Shown: positions 50,622 to 60,101 of the stretch, one piece after another
Numbering within the stretch: the stretch's first letter is position 1
Layout of the letters: each line of letters starts with the position of its first letter
Origin: Planctomycetota bacterium
GTDB taxonomy: Bacteria > Planctomycetota > Phycisphaerae > Phycisphaerales > SM1A02
Assembly (NCBI GenBank): GCA_009926625.1
Contig: RFON01000009.1
Location: 1-64,000, forward strand
Direction: 5' to 3'
Length of the DNA stretch: 64,000 nucleotides
Translations under genes and position numbers: made by a program
The notes under the pieces: model-generated
Databases searched by the model: none
What the model saw: only the letters and a program-made list of their open reading frames with translations
What the model was told of the DNA's origin: nothing

Positions 50622-52142
50622 AAGATCCGTTCCGCCGACGATGCCATCGGCATCGAAGTCGGTGGCGGCATCGGCAGTCGCCCATGCAGCAAGCAGCGCT
50701 GCAAGGTCGGTGCCGTCCACCGTTCCATTGCCATCGACATCTCCAGGTTGCACTGGATTGCCGCCCACACTGCCATCGTTCGAAACGCGCTGCCCACGGA
50801 GATCCGTCGAGCCGCTTGCGCCGTCCTGCCACACGATCACGCTGGCGCCCGCCTGCATGATCGCAGCCATCCGCCCCTTGTCGGACGACGGCGCCACCTG
50901 CACGGTGCCCGCACTGAAGAGGTCCGTGCCTGTCGGCGAGAGCCGCCGCGCGCGCAGCACATCGGCACCGAACGCCGTGGACGACTGCCAGCTGAATGTC
51001 ACGCCCGATTCATCCGCCGCAGCGGCGCAGAAATCGGTCGAGTACAGCGTTCCCTGCGGCTGCAGTGCAGTGCCGCTTTCGCCCCACAGGCGTGCGCCGC
51101 TGCCGCTGAGTGCAAAGGCCTGAGCGCCCATGCCATAGATGGAACTGTTGGGCACATGATCGGGCCAAACCACATAGATGCGGTCCGCGGCGGCATTGAC
51201 CGCACACGCGGGACTCACGCGCTCGACATTCGCAGTCGCCGTCACGGTGACGCCGCCAGCCGGAAACCGCGGCGCACCATCAAGTCCCAGCACCTGCACG
51301 ACGCACTGCAACGGTGATGTCGTGTACCAAGAGAACACATAGCCCACACTCGGCACCGCAATGCACGACGGATAGTTGCCGAACTGCAAGGATCCGCTCG
51401 TCATCACATTGATCGGCGCGGTGCTGCCCGCACTCCAACCCGCCACTCCACTCGGCGAGACGCGAAACGCACGCAGCAGCTTTGCGCTCGTGAAACCCGT
51501 CTGCCGAACACACGACATCATCACACCGCCGCTTGCGTCGGCTGCCGGCCACAGATCGGCGGGTGGTGTTTGCGCGGTCCCATCGGTGAGATTCACTGCC
51601 GTCGACCACACCGCTGCACCCGTGGCCATGTCGAGCCGCTGCACGCGTGTCGTCGTGCCCTGCAGCCACGCCGCGTAGATCGCCCCGCTCGTTGGGTCTT
51701 CGCACACCTTCGGATTGGCCACATAGTCACTGCCGGTCGACATCGTGCTCGTCCAGACGGCAGTGCCGTCGGATGCGAGCAGCGTGATGCTGATGCGATC
51801 GCTTCCAGATCGGTCATCGTTGTAGGCGACTGCGAATCGATCGCCGCTGACAACCGCTGCGCCGTAGTCGACCGTGGAACTGAAACTGCGATCCGCCACA
51901 AGCACACCATTGGCTCCCCACATCGGCACGCCCGATGCGTTGAACCGATTCGCACGCACGTCGTAGCCGCCCGTCGAGTTGTCGAACCAGGCGAGGCAGA
52001 ATCCACCATCGGACATTCGGCCGATCTTCGGCTGCACCTGATCATTTGCTCCGCCCGCGAGCTGCGTCGGTCCAGAGGATGTCCACGCAAGGGAAACGAT
52101 GAGCACACTGCACACAGCCACGCGAGCAAGATGGATCTTCAT
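50595..52142 (-). CDS. Secreted protein with C-terminal paired EF-hand (dockerin-like) repeats
   Basis: This 515-residue protein has a signal peptide (about 5-24). The body is built of repeated beta-propeller-like blades with W/F strands ([52 protein letters not shown]). The last 45 residues hold two Ca-binding loops, [13 protein letters not shown] and [13 protein letters not shown], typical of planctomycete exported proteins and resembling dockerin type I. ATG 52142 is used; a TTG at 52160 is in frame. It overlaps fcl by 27 bases, tail to tail. Confidence 0.78.
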   Translation of the reverse strand: MKIHLARVAVCSVLIVSLAWTSSGPTQLAGGANDQVQPKIGRMSDGGFCLAWFDNSTGGYDVRANRFNASGVPMWGANGVLVADRSFSSTVDYGAAVVSGDRFAVAYNDDRSGSDRISITLLASDGTAVWTSTMSTGSDYVANPKVCEDPTSGAIYAAWLQGTTTRVQRLDMATGAAVWSTAVNLTDGTAQTPPADLWPAADASGGVMMSCVRQTGFTSAKLLRAFRVSPSGVAGWSAGSTAPINVMTSGSLQFGNYPSCIAVPSVGYVFSWYTTSPLQCVVQVLGLDGAPRFPAGGVTVTATANVERVSPACAVNAAADRIYVVWPDHVPNSSIYGMGAQAFALSGSGARLWGESGTALQPQGTLYSTDFCAAAADESGVTFSWQSSTAFGADVLRARRLSPTGTDLFSAGTVQVAPSSDKGRMAAIMQAGASVIVWQDGASGSTDLRGQRVSNDGSVGGNPVQPGDVDGNGTVDGTDLAALLAAWATADAATDFDADGIVGGTDLSILLANWS

Positions 52143-52204
52143 CTCCCGAGTATGCACCAAATCATGCGACTCTCCAAGGATGCCGCGGACAATCGCGGCA
52201 AGAA

Positions 52205-52705
52205 TCAGACCGAATCCGCGCCGCCGTTGGATTCCCTGTCAAAATCCGTGGTGGGCCCATCCACTCGACGAGGGGAATGCAGCCCCTCCGACAGGTCGGC
52301 TGCATCAAAGAGGCTTGGCTCTGCCGAATTCTTGCGCTCCACCGACCGCTGCGCCGTTGTTTTCTCGGACGCGCGCGGCATCGGTGTTTGGTCGGACTCT
52401 GGCAAGCGCGTGGTTGGTCCGGTGAACGCGCCGTAGTCCTCATTCGGATTCGCGCCGATCCACTGCACGAAGTCGATCACCTCGCCGGCGATTGCGGTCG
52501 ACCTCCACTGATCGCCGAACATCGCGCTGATGCCAAGCCAGATGTGCGCATAGGCATTGCGCCGAGCAAGCCCCGCGTGCGGCAACAGCAGTGGCTGGAT
52601 CGCATCGCCCGTCGCCGCGACCTGTTCACGGATGTTCGTCAACTCCGCCGCGTCCACGCGAACGAGGCTACTCACGACAGCTTCGCCGCGCCGTCGCAGT
52701 TGCAC
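52205..52705 (-). CDS. Hypothetical protein divergent from the PVC cytochrome gene
   Basis: This 166-residue frame has a conserved-looking helical half (ELTNIREQVAATGDAI, RRNAYAHIWLGISAMFGD, VIDFVQWIGANPNEDY, about 20-95) and a polar, variable C-terminal half. I do not recognise a family. The GTG at 52705 has AGGA upstream; GTG 52675 is an alternative start. It lies 35 bases from the start of the divergent large gene. Confidence 0.55.
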   Translation of the reverse strand: MQLRRRGEAVVSSLVRVDAAELTNIREQVAATGDAIQPLLLPHAGLARRNAYAHIWLGISAMFGDQWRSTAIAGEVIDFVQWIGANPNEDYGAFTGPTTRLPESDQTPMPRASEKTTAQRSVERKNSAEPSLFDAADLSEGLHSPRRVDGPTTDFDRESNGGADSV

Positions 52706-52727
52706 CGATTCCTGCTCCGCTGCTGCG

Positions 52728-52733
52728 TAGACT
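52728..52733 (+). promoter_or_regulatory. -10 box of a leaderless promoter for the PVC cytochrome gene
   Basis: TAGACT lies 7 bases before the ATG at 52741, with no Shine-Dalgarno. Confidence 0.45.
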
Positions 52734-52740
52734 TGCGTTC

Positions 52741-55700
52741 ATGTGGAAGCGTGTGATCAGTGCTCTGCTCGCCTGCTCATGCGCCGTGCCCGCCGTGCCC
52801 GCCGCGCCCGCCGCACCCACCGATCCCGAACCGCCTGCCGTTGTCACGCTGCCGCAGGGATTCCAGTTGCAGGAGTTCGCTCGCGAGCCGCTCGTGTCGG
52901 ACCCGGTGGCATTCGACATCGACACGAAGGGTCGTTTTTATGTGGCGGAATCGCAGCGGCAGGAACGAGGCATCGAGGACAACCGCACGAGCAGCTGGTG
53001 GTTGCTCGACGACCTGACCGCCAGGACCGTCGCGGACCGTCTCGCGTACTACGAGAAGTGGAAGGACAAGCGCGATGGCGGCATGGACTACTACCGAAAG
53101 TACGCGGACCGCATCCGCCGCATCGAAGACGCGGACGGCAACGGCAGTGCGGACCGCGTCACCAACTTCTCGCGCGACTTCCGAGATCCGCTCGACGGCA
53201 CGGGCGCGGGCGTTCTCGTGGATGGCGATCGCGTTCTCTACAGCTGCATCCCAAATCTCTGGCAACTCCGCGATGGAAACGACGATGGCGTTGCCGACAC
53301 CACCGACGCGCTCTCGACGGGTTACGGCGTTCGCACCGCGCTGCGCGGTCATGACATGCACGGACTCGTGATCGGCCCCGACGGGCGTCTCTACTGGTCG
53401 ATCGGCGATCGCGGCTACTCCGTCACGACACGCGAAGGCAAGACGCTCGCCGATCCGAAGTCGGGCGCGGTCTTCCGATGCAACCCCGATGGCAGCGCAC
53501 TCGAGGTGTACGCGTACGGCCTTCGCAACCCGCAGGAACTCGCGTTCAACGAGTTCGGCGATCTCTTCACTGGTGACAACAACTCCGATGGCGGCGATCG
53601 CGCGCGCTTCGTGTTCGTGATGCCCTTCGGCCAGACCGGCTGGGACATGAACTACCAGACGCTCGAAGGTGCGAATCAGCGCGGACCGTGGAGCCAAGAG
53701 CGCATCTGGCATGTGCGCGATCAGCCCGACCGCGACTATCCAGCATGGACGCTGCCGCCACTCGCGTTTGTCGGCAACGGTCCAAGCGGACTTGCCTATG
53801 CGCCAGGCACGGGCTTGCCCGCCGCATGGGATCACCGATTCTTCCTGTGCGATTTCCTCGGCAGCGAATCGCACAGCGGCATCCAGGCCGTGAAAGTGCA
53901 GTGGAAGGGCGCGGGCTACGAAGTGACCGAAACGAAGGAGTTCGCGCTCGGGCTCCTCGTGACCGATCTCGGCTTCGGCTTCGATGGCCGCATGTACGCG
54001 AGCGTGTGGGGCGGCGGCTGGCTCTCGACGGGCAAGGGGCGCATCGTTTCCATCTTCGACCCGGCGACATCCAGCGCGCCGATCGTCGCTCAGACGCGTG
54101 CACTGCTCACACAGGACATCAAGTCCACATCGACGGATCAGTTGATCGCGCTGCTGCAGCACCGTGACCAGCGGGTGCGCCAGCGCGCGCAGTTCGAACT
54201 TGCCGCGCGCGGCACATCGACCACGCTGCAACTGCTCGCACTCGCGCAAGCGGGTCCGCCGGACGCGGCGAACGACCGCCTCGCACAACTCGCGCAGATC
54301 CACGCCATCTGGGCGCTCGGCATGCAGTCGCAGGGCATTCGCTGCGACCGTGTCCAGAAGCCTGATCCGCTGCTGCCGGTGATCTCGCTGCTCGAGAGCG
54401 ACAACCCCGAGATTCGCGTGCAGGCCGCGCGAACGCTGGGCGAGAGCGGACGCGTCGATGCCGCGAAGAAGTTGGTCGAACACCTCGTCGACGAGAACAC
54501 GCGCGTTCGCGCAGCGTGCGCGTTCGCGTGCGCTCGGCTGGCGCCGAAGGCTCCCGCACTCTTCGCCGAAGCGGTTCCGCTGCTGTCGGCAGCGCTCTTC
54601 GAGAACGACAACGCCGATCCATTCCTGCGCCATGCGCTCGCGACGGCGCTCGCGGCATGCGCCGATTCGAAGGCGCTCCAATCGCTTTCCGTCGACCAGT
54701 TCGAGAGCGTGCGACTCGGCGCGCTGCTCGCGATGCGCACGAACGCCGACCCAACCATCGCGAACTTCCTCTTTGACCCCGACCTGCGGATCGCTGCGGA
54801 AGCGGCGCGCGCCATCTGGGATGTGCCTATCGAACGCGCAGCGGATTCGCTCGCGACCGCGGCGGGTCGACTCGCAGAGTGGCGCCCGCCAAGCGGCACG
54901 AAGCCGCCGGCCGCAGTGACATTCCAGCGCAGCCTGTGGCGCGGCGTTCCCATCACCTCATCGGCGGCGCTCGAATCGTGCAGCGCATGGACGCGCACGC
55001 CAGACAAGATGGACACGATGGGCGAGGCAGTCGGTTTCTCCGACCGCGCTTCCAATTCCGTGCAGCGGCTCCAGGGCACGGTCACTGCGCCGGCGACCGG
55101 CGCGTATCGGTTCTTTATCGTGAGCGATGATCACTCGGTGCTGTCCATCGAGCGGGCAGGCGAGACCACCGCGCGCATCATCGCGCGCCTCGACGGCTAT
55201 GCGAACGAAGGCGACTGGGAGGGCACGCCCTCGCAGGTGTCGGCGCCGATTGAACTGAAGGCGGGCGAGTCGGTGACGCTCACCGCGCTGCAGGCGCAAG
55301 GTGGCGGCGCGAGCCATGTCGCCATCGGATGGCAATGGCCCGATGGAACGATGGAACGACCGATCGGGCGAATCCCCGTTGATCCGAGTCTCCTGGCGTT
55401 CGCGCGCCGCGCCATCGCGGCGAATGTCGTACTCGGCGGCGACCGCACCCCCGCCATCGCATCGATCGCGCTCAACCAAGAACTGCCGCCCGTCATCCGT
55501 CTCGAAGCGCTCGAGGCGCTCGCCGAGTTCGCCGCGCCTGGTCGCCGCGACCGCGTTCACGGGCGCGTGGACATGCTGCCCCTTGGAGATCGCACGACCG
55601 AGTCGCTGCAGCGCGCACTCACGCTCGCGCTTCCGACGCTGGCAACCGATCAGCACGCGGCGGTGCGAACGCGCGCGGTGCAACTCGCGAGCGACGCGGG

Positions 55701-56475
55701 CATCGCGCTCGATCAGAAGGCGAACCTTGCTGCGGTGAAGGATCGAACGCGTTCCGTCCGCGAACGCATCGCGTGCCTTGCGCAGCTCGGGCGCGCGCAG
55801 GATGCCGCGCTCGGCGAGGCAATCGACACCGCGCTCGCCGCCGATGAACCGAGGCTGCGCAGCGAGGCACGCGCATGGCTCGCGCGCACCGATCCGCAGC
55901 GTGCGCTCGATGAATCCGCCCGCGCACTCACGAACGGCAGCGAAGCGGAGCAGCAGGCAGCGATCCTCGCGCTTGGTCAGTTGACCGCCTGCTCCAACGG
56001 TTCGGTGGGAGCGGCCGCACGAACACAACTCGATCAGCTTCTGATGCGCGAAGCGAAGACCGATCTTCCCTCTGCGCTTCGGCTGGAACTGTCCGAGGCG
56101 GCGAAGGCGCTTTCGCAGGGCGACGAAGGCAAGCGCTGGCCCATCGGATCGACGGACCCTGGCGTCACGGATGCGCTGCTTCCGCTCATCGGCGAAGGTG
56201 GTGACCCGGACATCGGGCGCGAAGTGCTGATGTACCACTCAGCCGCCGCATGCCTTCGTTGTCATGCAGTTGCCGGCGTGGGTGGTCATGCGGGCCCCGC
56301 GCTCGACGGTGTCGCGACGCGGCTCGACCGCCGCGCCATCGTGCAGGCGATGCTCGAGCCAAACGCCCTCATCGCGCCAGGCTTCAGCCATCCGTCAGCC
56401 ATGCCCGCCATGGGTCCACTGCTGAAGCCACGCGAACTGCGCGACCTCACTGCGTATCTCTCGACGCTGCGCTGA
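52741..56475 (+). CDS. PVC-type fusion: sugar-dehydrogenase propeller, HEAT repeats, PA14-like domain, cytochrome c
   Basis: This 1244-residue exported protein starts with a signal peptide (VISALLACSCAVPAVPA). A PQQ/soluble-glucose-dehydrogenase-type propeller (about 35-440) has GFQLQEFAREPLVSDP, FDIDTKGRFYVAES, GLRNPQELAFNEFGDLFTGD and NGPSGLAYAPGTG. HEAT-type repeats follow (about 450-700 and again 915-1100), separated by a PA14/beta-sandwich-like segment (about 740-890, TGAYRFFIVSDDHSVLSIE). The C-terminus is a heme-binding domain with CLRCH at 1171-1175 and a late Met-rich PAMGPLL that may give the second ligand. It fits the planctomycete 'membrane-bound dehydrogenase' proteins; the substrate is unknown. 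ATG 52741 is chosen for the signal peptide and -10 spacing. Confidence 0.9.
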   Translation: MWKRVISALLACSCAVPAVPAAPAAPTDPEPPAVVTLPQGFQLQEFAREPLVSDPVAFDIDTKGRFYVAESQRQERGIEDNRTSSWWLLDDLTARTVADRLAYYEKWKDKRDGGMDYYRKYADRIRRIEDADGNGSADRVTNFSRDFRDPLDGTGAGVLVDGDRVLYSCIPNLWQLRDGNDDGVADTTDALSTGYGVRTALRGHDMHGLVIGPDGRLYWSIGDRGYSVTTREGKTLADPKSGAVFRCNPDGSALEVYAYGLRNPQELAFNEFGDLFTGDNNSDGGDRARFVFVMPFGQTGWDMNYQTLEGANQRGPWSQERIWHVRDQPDRDYPAWTLPPLAFVGNGPSGLAYAPGTGLPAAWDHRFFLCDFLGSESHSGIQAVKVQWKGAGYEVTETKEFALGLLVTDLGFGFDGRMYASVWGGGWLSTGKGRIVSIFDPATSSAPIVAQTRALLTQDIKSTSTDQLIALLQHRDQRVRQRAQFELAARGTSTTLQLLALAQAGPPDAANDRLAQLAQIHAIWALGMQSQGIRCDRVQKPDPLLPVISLLESDNPEIRVQAARTLGESGRVDAAKKLVEHLVDENTRVRAACAFACARLAPKAPALFAEAVPLLSAALFENDNADPFLRHALATALAACADSKALQSLSVDQFESVRLGALLAMRTNADPTIANFLFDPDLRIAAEAARAIWDVPIERAADSLATAAGRLAEWRPPSGTKPPAAVTFQRSLWRGVPITSSAALESCSAWTRTPDKMDTMGEAVGFSDRASNSVQRLQGTVTAPATGAYRFFIVSDDHSVLSIERAGETTARIIARLDGYANEGDWEGTPSQVSAPIELKAGESVTLTALQAQGGGASHVAIGWQWPDGTMERPIGRIPVDPSLLAFARRAIAANVVLGGDRTPAIASIALNQELPPVIRLEALEALAEFAAPGRRDRVHGRVDMLPLGDRTTESLQRALTLALPTLATDQHAAVRTRAVQLASDAGIALDQKANLAAVKDRTRSVRERIACLAQLGRAQDAALGEAIDTALAADEPRLRSEARAWLARTDPQRALDESARALTNGSEAEQQAAILALGQLTACSNGSVGAAARTQLDQLLMREAKTDLPSALRLELSEAAKALSQGDEGKRWPIGSTDPGVTDALLPLIGEGGDPDIGREVLMYHSAAACLRCHAVAGVGGHAGPALDGVATRLDRRAIVQAMLEPNALIAPGFSHPSAMPAMGPLLKPRELRDLTAYLSTLR

Positions 56476-56488
56476 TCGCTCCGATCGG

Positions 56489-57328
56489 TCAGTCGCGACC
56501 GATCGTCAGCGTCAGTGCGGGCCCGTCCTTCGCCACGCTCTCCCGCGTCGGACCAAGCTGAAACACCGCCGACTCGGGCTCCTGGAAGTAGCCGACGCCA
56601 GTGAACACCTGCGGCGCACCATCGGACCACTGCACGCTCAGCGCCAGTACGCCGCCTGCGTCCACGGATCCCGCAAGCGTCGCCTGCCGAACCGGCTTCC
56701 CCGCAGAGCCGTCGCTCCATGCGTCATCGATCAGCACGCCGCGGACGCTGCCATCGGCGATGATCGTGATGCCGCCCGTCCCCGCATTGCCGCTGCGGTC
56801 GTAGAAGTTCGCGGTCCACTTGCCGACCCACCGCGCCATCGCATCAAGCGGCGTGGTCGTCGGCTCACCGAAGGGAGGCTGCGCAGCGACACCTGCTTCA
56901 TGCAGCGCAAAGACAACGCCGCCATCCTTCGCGAAGTTGCCGCTCGAGTCGTACCGCGAGAGATTGATCCCCAGCGATCCCATCGACGGGGCGAACGCCG
57001 TTCCATCGAATCGATCGCGCTGTCCAGTACTCCAGGCCACGGTGACTTGCGCACTGCCGCCCGCAATCGAGCCAGTCAACGAACCCGTGCGCGCCGTTCC
57101 ATGAATCCGCTGCCACACCGAATCGACCAGCGACCCATCGACGCCGCCGTTCGCCGCGACCGTCAAGCGGACCTGACCTCCCGACATCTGATCCTGTGCG
57201 GTGAAGGTGCCCGACCAGCGGCCGATCGTCGACAGCGGCTTCGACTGCGGGGTTGGCCCAGGCTGCTGCGGCGCAGCACATCCAGCAAGGATGAAGGCAA
57301 CACAGAGAACGCTCGCGCACGCCCGCAT
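56489..57328 (-). CDS. Lipoprotein with duplicated beta domain
   Basis: This 279-residue protein has a lipoprotein signal with lipobox LAGC (Cys at about 17). The mature part is two related beta domains: GRWSGTFTAQ..ANGGVDGSLVDSVW (about 37-71) and ARWVGKWTAN..ADGSVRGVLIDDAW (about 165-205), each followed by similar strands (GSLTGSIAGG and ATLAGSVDAG). The fold is unknown. It faces the PVC cytochrome gene tail to tail, 13 bases apart. TAGCCT lies 10 bases before the ATG. Confidence 0.75.
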   Translation of the reverse strand: MRACASVLCVAFILAGCAAPQQPGPTPQSKPLSTIGRWSGTFTAQDQMSGGQVRLTVAANGGVDGSLVDSVWQRIHGTARTGSLTGSIAGGSAQVTVAWSTGQRDRFDGTAFAPSMGSLGINLSRYDSSGNFAKDGGVVFALHEAGVAAQPPFGEPTTTPLDAMARWVGKWTANFYDRSGNAGTGGITIIADGSVRGVLIDDAWSDGSAGKPVRQATLAGSVDAGGVLALSVQWSDGAPQVFTGVGYFQEPESAVFQLGPTRESVAKDGPALTLTIGRD

Positions 57329-57338
57329 GAAGGCGCCA

Positions 57339-57344
57339 AGGCTA
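57339..57344 (-). promoter_or_regulatory. Possible -10 box for the duplicated-domain lipoprotein
   Basis: TAGCCT on the minus strand lies 10 bases before the ATG, predicting a leader of 3-4 bases. Confidence 0.35.
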
Positions 57345-57370
57345 ACGCACCGCTGCGCGCGGCGCCGCGA

Positions 57371-59083
57371 TCACGCGGTGAAACCGGCGAGGACGATCGT
57401 GAGGTCCTCCCCGTCGACGAATCCGTCGCCCGACGCATCGCCCTCCGCGGAACTCGTGCCGAACGCAGCGAGCACCATCGCGAGATCCTGCCCATCGACC
57501 AGTCCGTCGTTGTTGCGGTCACCCGGCTGCGGCGGCGTGCCCGGCTCGGTGAATGTGAGCACTGGCCCGTTGCCCACATTCCCGACCGCGTCCGTTGCCT
57601 GCACCGAGTAACTCACGACAGACCCTGCCACCTGCGCAGGGATGATCCCGCGCCAGAGGCAGTTGCCGGTCAGCCGCATCGCCACCGACTGCGTCAGTTG
57701 CCCTTGCAGCCCATATCGCAGCAGCACGCTGCGCGCGTGAAACCCCATGTGGCTCGTGTAGCCGTCACGGAGCGTCACGCGCACAGAACGCGGCTCGCCC
57801 GCCACGGAGCCGGGCACCACCTGCTCCGTGCGAACGATGGTCGGCGCGATGGTGTCTGCGGGACCGCTGTTGATGTAGATGCGGTTCTGGAACGAACCGC
57901 TCTCGCCCTGCCCCGTCACGAGGTCGTAATCGCCGTCACCGTCGAAATCCGCGACCTTCACATCGAGCGATGAGTCCGTCGATGCCGTGATCACATTCGT
58001 CACTTGCGTGAACGCGCCCAGTCCGTTGGTGTTCCGATAGATGCGCTTCGTGCTGCCGAGCGTGGCGATCACCAAGTCGAAGTCGCCATCGTTGTCCATG
58101 TCGAAGAACTTGCTGTCATTGTCGTCGCTCGACGGATTCGGGCTGATGCTCGTGGAAATGTTCGTCCAGGAAGTGCCCGCGCTGTTTGCGTTGTGCGCAA
58201 GCAACTCCTGATTGCTCGTGCCTGCGTTCGTGCCAAGCAGGTCAAGATCGCCGTCACCGTCGATGTCGCCCGCGTCGTATGCGTAGGCCGTCGCATCATT
58301 CGGGAAGTTGCCGAGATTGCTGAATGTGCCAGCGCCGTTGTTGATCCACAGCCTGCTCTGATTGGGAGTGGTTGCGCGCGTCGCCAAGAACAGGTCGAGG
58401 TCGAAGTCCCCGTCGGCGTCGAGGAACAGCACATCCATCTGCTGCGACACATTGCCTTGCGGCAGGCGCGTCGCAGTCACATCGGTGAATCGCGCCGAGC
58501 CATCATTGATGTAGAGGCGCGGCTGCCCCGTCCCGAACCGACCAGAGGCGCCAGAGTTGCACAGCGCAATGTCGAGATCGCCATCGGCATCGACATCGCC
58601 GAAAGTCGCGCGCGCGGTCGAAGTATTCAGCGTCGGAATCCGACCAGCGGTCTCGTTCGTGAACACACCCGAACCATTGTTCATGAGCAGCAGCATCTGC
58701 CGGTTGTAGTCCTGCCCAAGCAGCAGATCGAGATCGCCGTCGAGGTCGACATCGCCGAACTCCGCGCTCCGAAAGCAGCCCGTGATGCCGGCCGCGCGGG
58801 TGTCCGTCTGATCCGTGAAGATGCCCGTGCCACCATTGATGTAGATGCGCGGCTTCAGAAGCGTGCCGAGCGAGCTGTAGCCCTGTCCGTTGGCGAAGCA
58901 GATGTCGAGATCGCCATCCGAATCGATGTCACCGACGGCGATGTAGTTCGTGTACTCCACCTGCACTGGGAAACGGGTGGATGTCTGATCCACGAATTGC
59001 TGCGCGGATGCGGACTGCACCGCGAAAGCAATCACGGCCAGGGAAACACCAACCGCGTGTCGGATCATCGATTCGTGGGGCAT
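57371..59083 (-). CDS. Secreted FG-GAP/VCBS-repeat protein with EF-hand C-terminus
   Basis: This 570-residue exported protein has a signal peptide (about 9-28, ending SASAQ). It has seven or more FG-GAP/VCBS-like repeats, each with a DIDSDGDLDI-like Ca loop (DIDSDGDLDICFAN, DVDLDGDLDLLLGQ, DVDADGDLDIALCN, DGDFDLDLFLA and others), together forming a beta-propeller. An Ig-like region (about 415-510) follows. Two dockerin-like loops end it: DRNNDGLVDGQDL and DASGDGFVDGEDL. ATG 59083 is favoured over ATG 59068 because TACCTT sits 6 bases before it. Confidence 0.85.
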   Translation of the reverse strand: MPHESMIRHAVGVSLAVIAFAVQSASAQQFVDQTSTRFPVQVEYTNYIAVGDIDSDGDLDICFANGQGYSSLGTLLKPRIYINGGTGIFTDQTDTRAAGITGCFRSAEFGDVDLDGDLDLLLGQDYNRQMLLLMNNGSGVFTNETAGRIPTLNTSTARATFGDVDADGDLDIALCNSGASGRFGTGQPRLYINDGSARFTDVTATRLPQGNVSQQMDVLFLDADGDFDLDLFLATRATTPNQSRLWINNGAGTFSNLGNFPNDATAYAYDAGDIDGDGDLDLLGTNAGTSNQELLAHNANSAGTSWTNISTSISPNPSSDDNDSKFFDMDNDGDFDLVIATLGSTKRIYRNTNGLGAFTQVTNVITASTDSSLDVKVADFDGDGDYDLVTGQGESGSFQNRIYINSGPADTIAPTIVRTEQVVPGSVAGEPRSVRVTLRDGYTSHMGFHARSVLLRYGLQGQLTQSVAMRLTGNCLWRGIIPAQVAGSVVSYSVQATDAVGNVGNGPVLTFTEPGTPPQPGDRNNDGLVDGQDLAMVLAAFGTSSAEGDASGDGFVDGEDLTIVLAGFTA

Positions 59084-59089
59084 TTCCGC

Positions 59090-59095
59090 AAGGTA
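59090..59095 (-). promoter_or_regulatory. -10 box of a leaderless promoter for the FG-GAP gene
   Basis: TACCTT on the minus strand ends 6 bases before ATG 59083. The GGAA next to the start is too close to act as a Shine-Dalgarno. Confidence 0.45.
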
Positions 59096-59188
59096 CGGCG
59101 TTCCAGACCTCTGTCGAACGCAAACTGCACGAATATCCGCAATTCCCCCCCCTTTTCCGAGCAGCGCAAGAGCGGAATCAGCACCGAA

Positions 59189-60043
59189 TCAGCGGCGACG
59201 GCGCGCTTGAACGAAGCCCTTCGGGGTCGGCTTCGCGCCACCAATGCCACTGGGCGTCTGCACAGCACCACTCGGCGCCGCCCCGCCATCTGCCCCGCGC
59301 ATCTGCTGATTCAAGTACCGCACCCGCTGCCGCGCACCCTGCACCCCCTGCACCCCGCCGCCTTGCAGGTACGCGGACGCGGCGGCGTTGGCTTCGGAGA
59401 ACTCCGCTTCGAAGGTGATGGTGTTGGTCGCGCGGTCCACGCTGAGCGCCACGATCCCTAGATCCGACGCCAGTTCGACGAGCGCGTCGATCCGCTCGTC
59501 CTGCATCGACGCACCCGAAGCGACGATCCCTGCCAGCGCGCGCGTCGTGGTCAAGTGCACGGGCTCGTTCAATCGCCGCATGTCCACCACGGCCTGGATC
59601 GCGGGCACGATCTTCTCGCGCGGCAGCAGCCGCACGGCACGAGGCTCGCCATTGAGGATGAATGTGCGCGCCGACACATTGCGCAGCGCCGTCGCCAACG
59701 CGCGTCCAGTCGCCATGTTCCCAGGCGAGTACGGATCGGATGCGTCGCGCGCCAGTTCCGCCGCATCCATGATGCGATCGATCGATCCGCCGCTTCCTCC
59801 ATCGGTCGGCACCGTCATCGCGCGCACGCCAAGTTCATGCAGCAGCCAGAGACACGCCTGCACTTTCGCGTCCGTCGGAAGCATCCCCTGCTTCAGCGCC
59901 TCGCCAACGATTCCGCCGAGCGACGCGATGAGTTCGTGCCCAGCAGCGATGAGCGGCACGAGCGACTGCCCCAACAGCCCGAGCGTTTCCTGCGACTGCA
60001 CGGTGAGCGGAATGTCCTGTCCATTGAGTGTGACCTGCGCCAT
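59189..60043 (-). CDS. Hypothetical protein with basic C-terminal tail
   Basis: This 284-residue soluble protein begins with a strand-rich segment (MAQVTLNGQDIPLTVQ), then helical stretches (LVPLIAAGHELIASLGGIVGE with amphipathic pattern; RIMDAAELARDA). A Gly/Gln-rich region near 220-255 contains VQGVQGARQRV. It ends in KPTPKGFVQARRRR. No signal peptide or known domain is visible. ATG 60043 is chosen; TAGGCT lies 6 bases before it. It diverges from the MFS gene across 58 bases. Confidence 0.6.
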   Translation of the reverse strand: MAQVTLNGQDIPLTVQSQETLGLLGQSLVPLIAAGHELIASLGGIVGEALKQGMLPTDAKVQACLWLLHELGVRAMTVPTDGGSGGSIDRIMDAAELARDASDPYSPGNMATGRALATALRNVSARTFILNGEPRAVRLLPREKIVPAIQAVVDMRRLNEPVHLTTTRALAGIVASGASMQDERIDALVELASDLGIVALSVDRATNTITFEAEFSEANAAASAYLQGGGVQGVQGARQRVRYLNQQMRGADGGAAPSGAVQTPSGIGGAKPTPKGFVQARRRR

Positions 60044-60049
60044 CGCCAA

Positions 60050-60055
60050 AGCCTA
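60050..60055 (-). promoter_or_regulatory. -10 box of a leaderless promoter for the gene ending at 59189
   Basis: TAGGCT on the minus strand ends 6 bases before ATG 60043. Confidence 0.45.
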
Positions 60056-60089
60056 GCGCGGGTCTTGCCGACGCCACTTCGACCACTTC

Positions 60090-60095
60090 TATACT
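60090..60095 (+). promoter_or_regulatory. -10 box of a leaderless promoter for the MFS gene
   Basis: TATACT, close to the consensus TATAAT, lies 6 bases before the ATG. A TTGCCG at 60065-60070 is 19 bases further upstream. Confidence 0.55.
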
Positions 60096-60101
60096 TCGCA
60101 C

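Noticed and set aside
52777-56238. Two long antisense frames (634 and 426 codons) over the PVC cytochrome gene
   Set aside because: The composition is typical of a GC-rich antisense strand and no motif is present; the sense protein has a signal peptide, propeller and CLRCH motifs.
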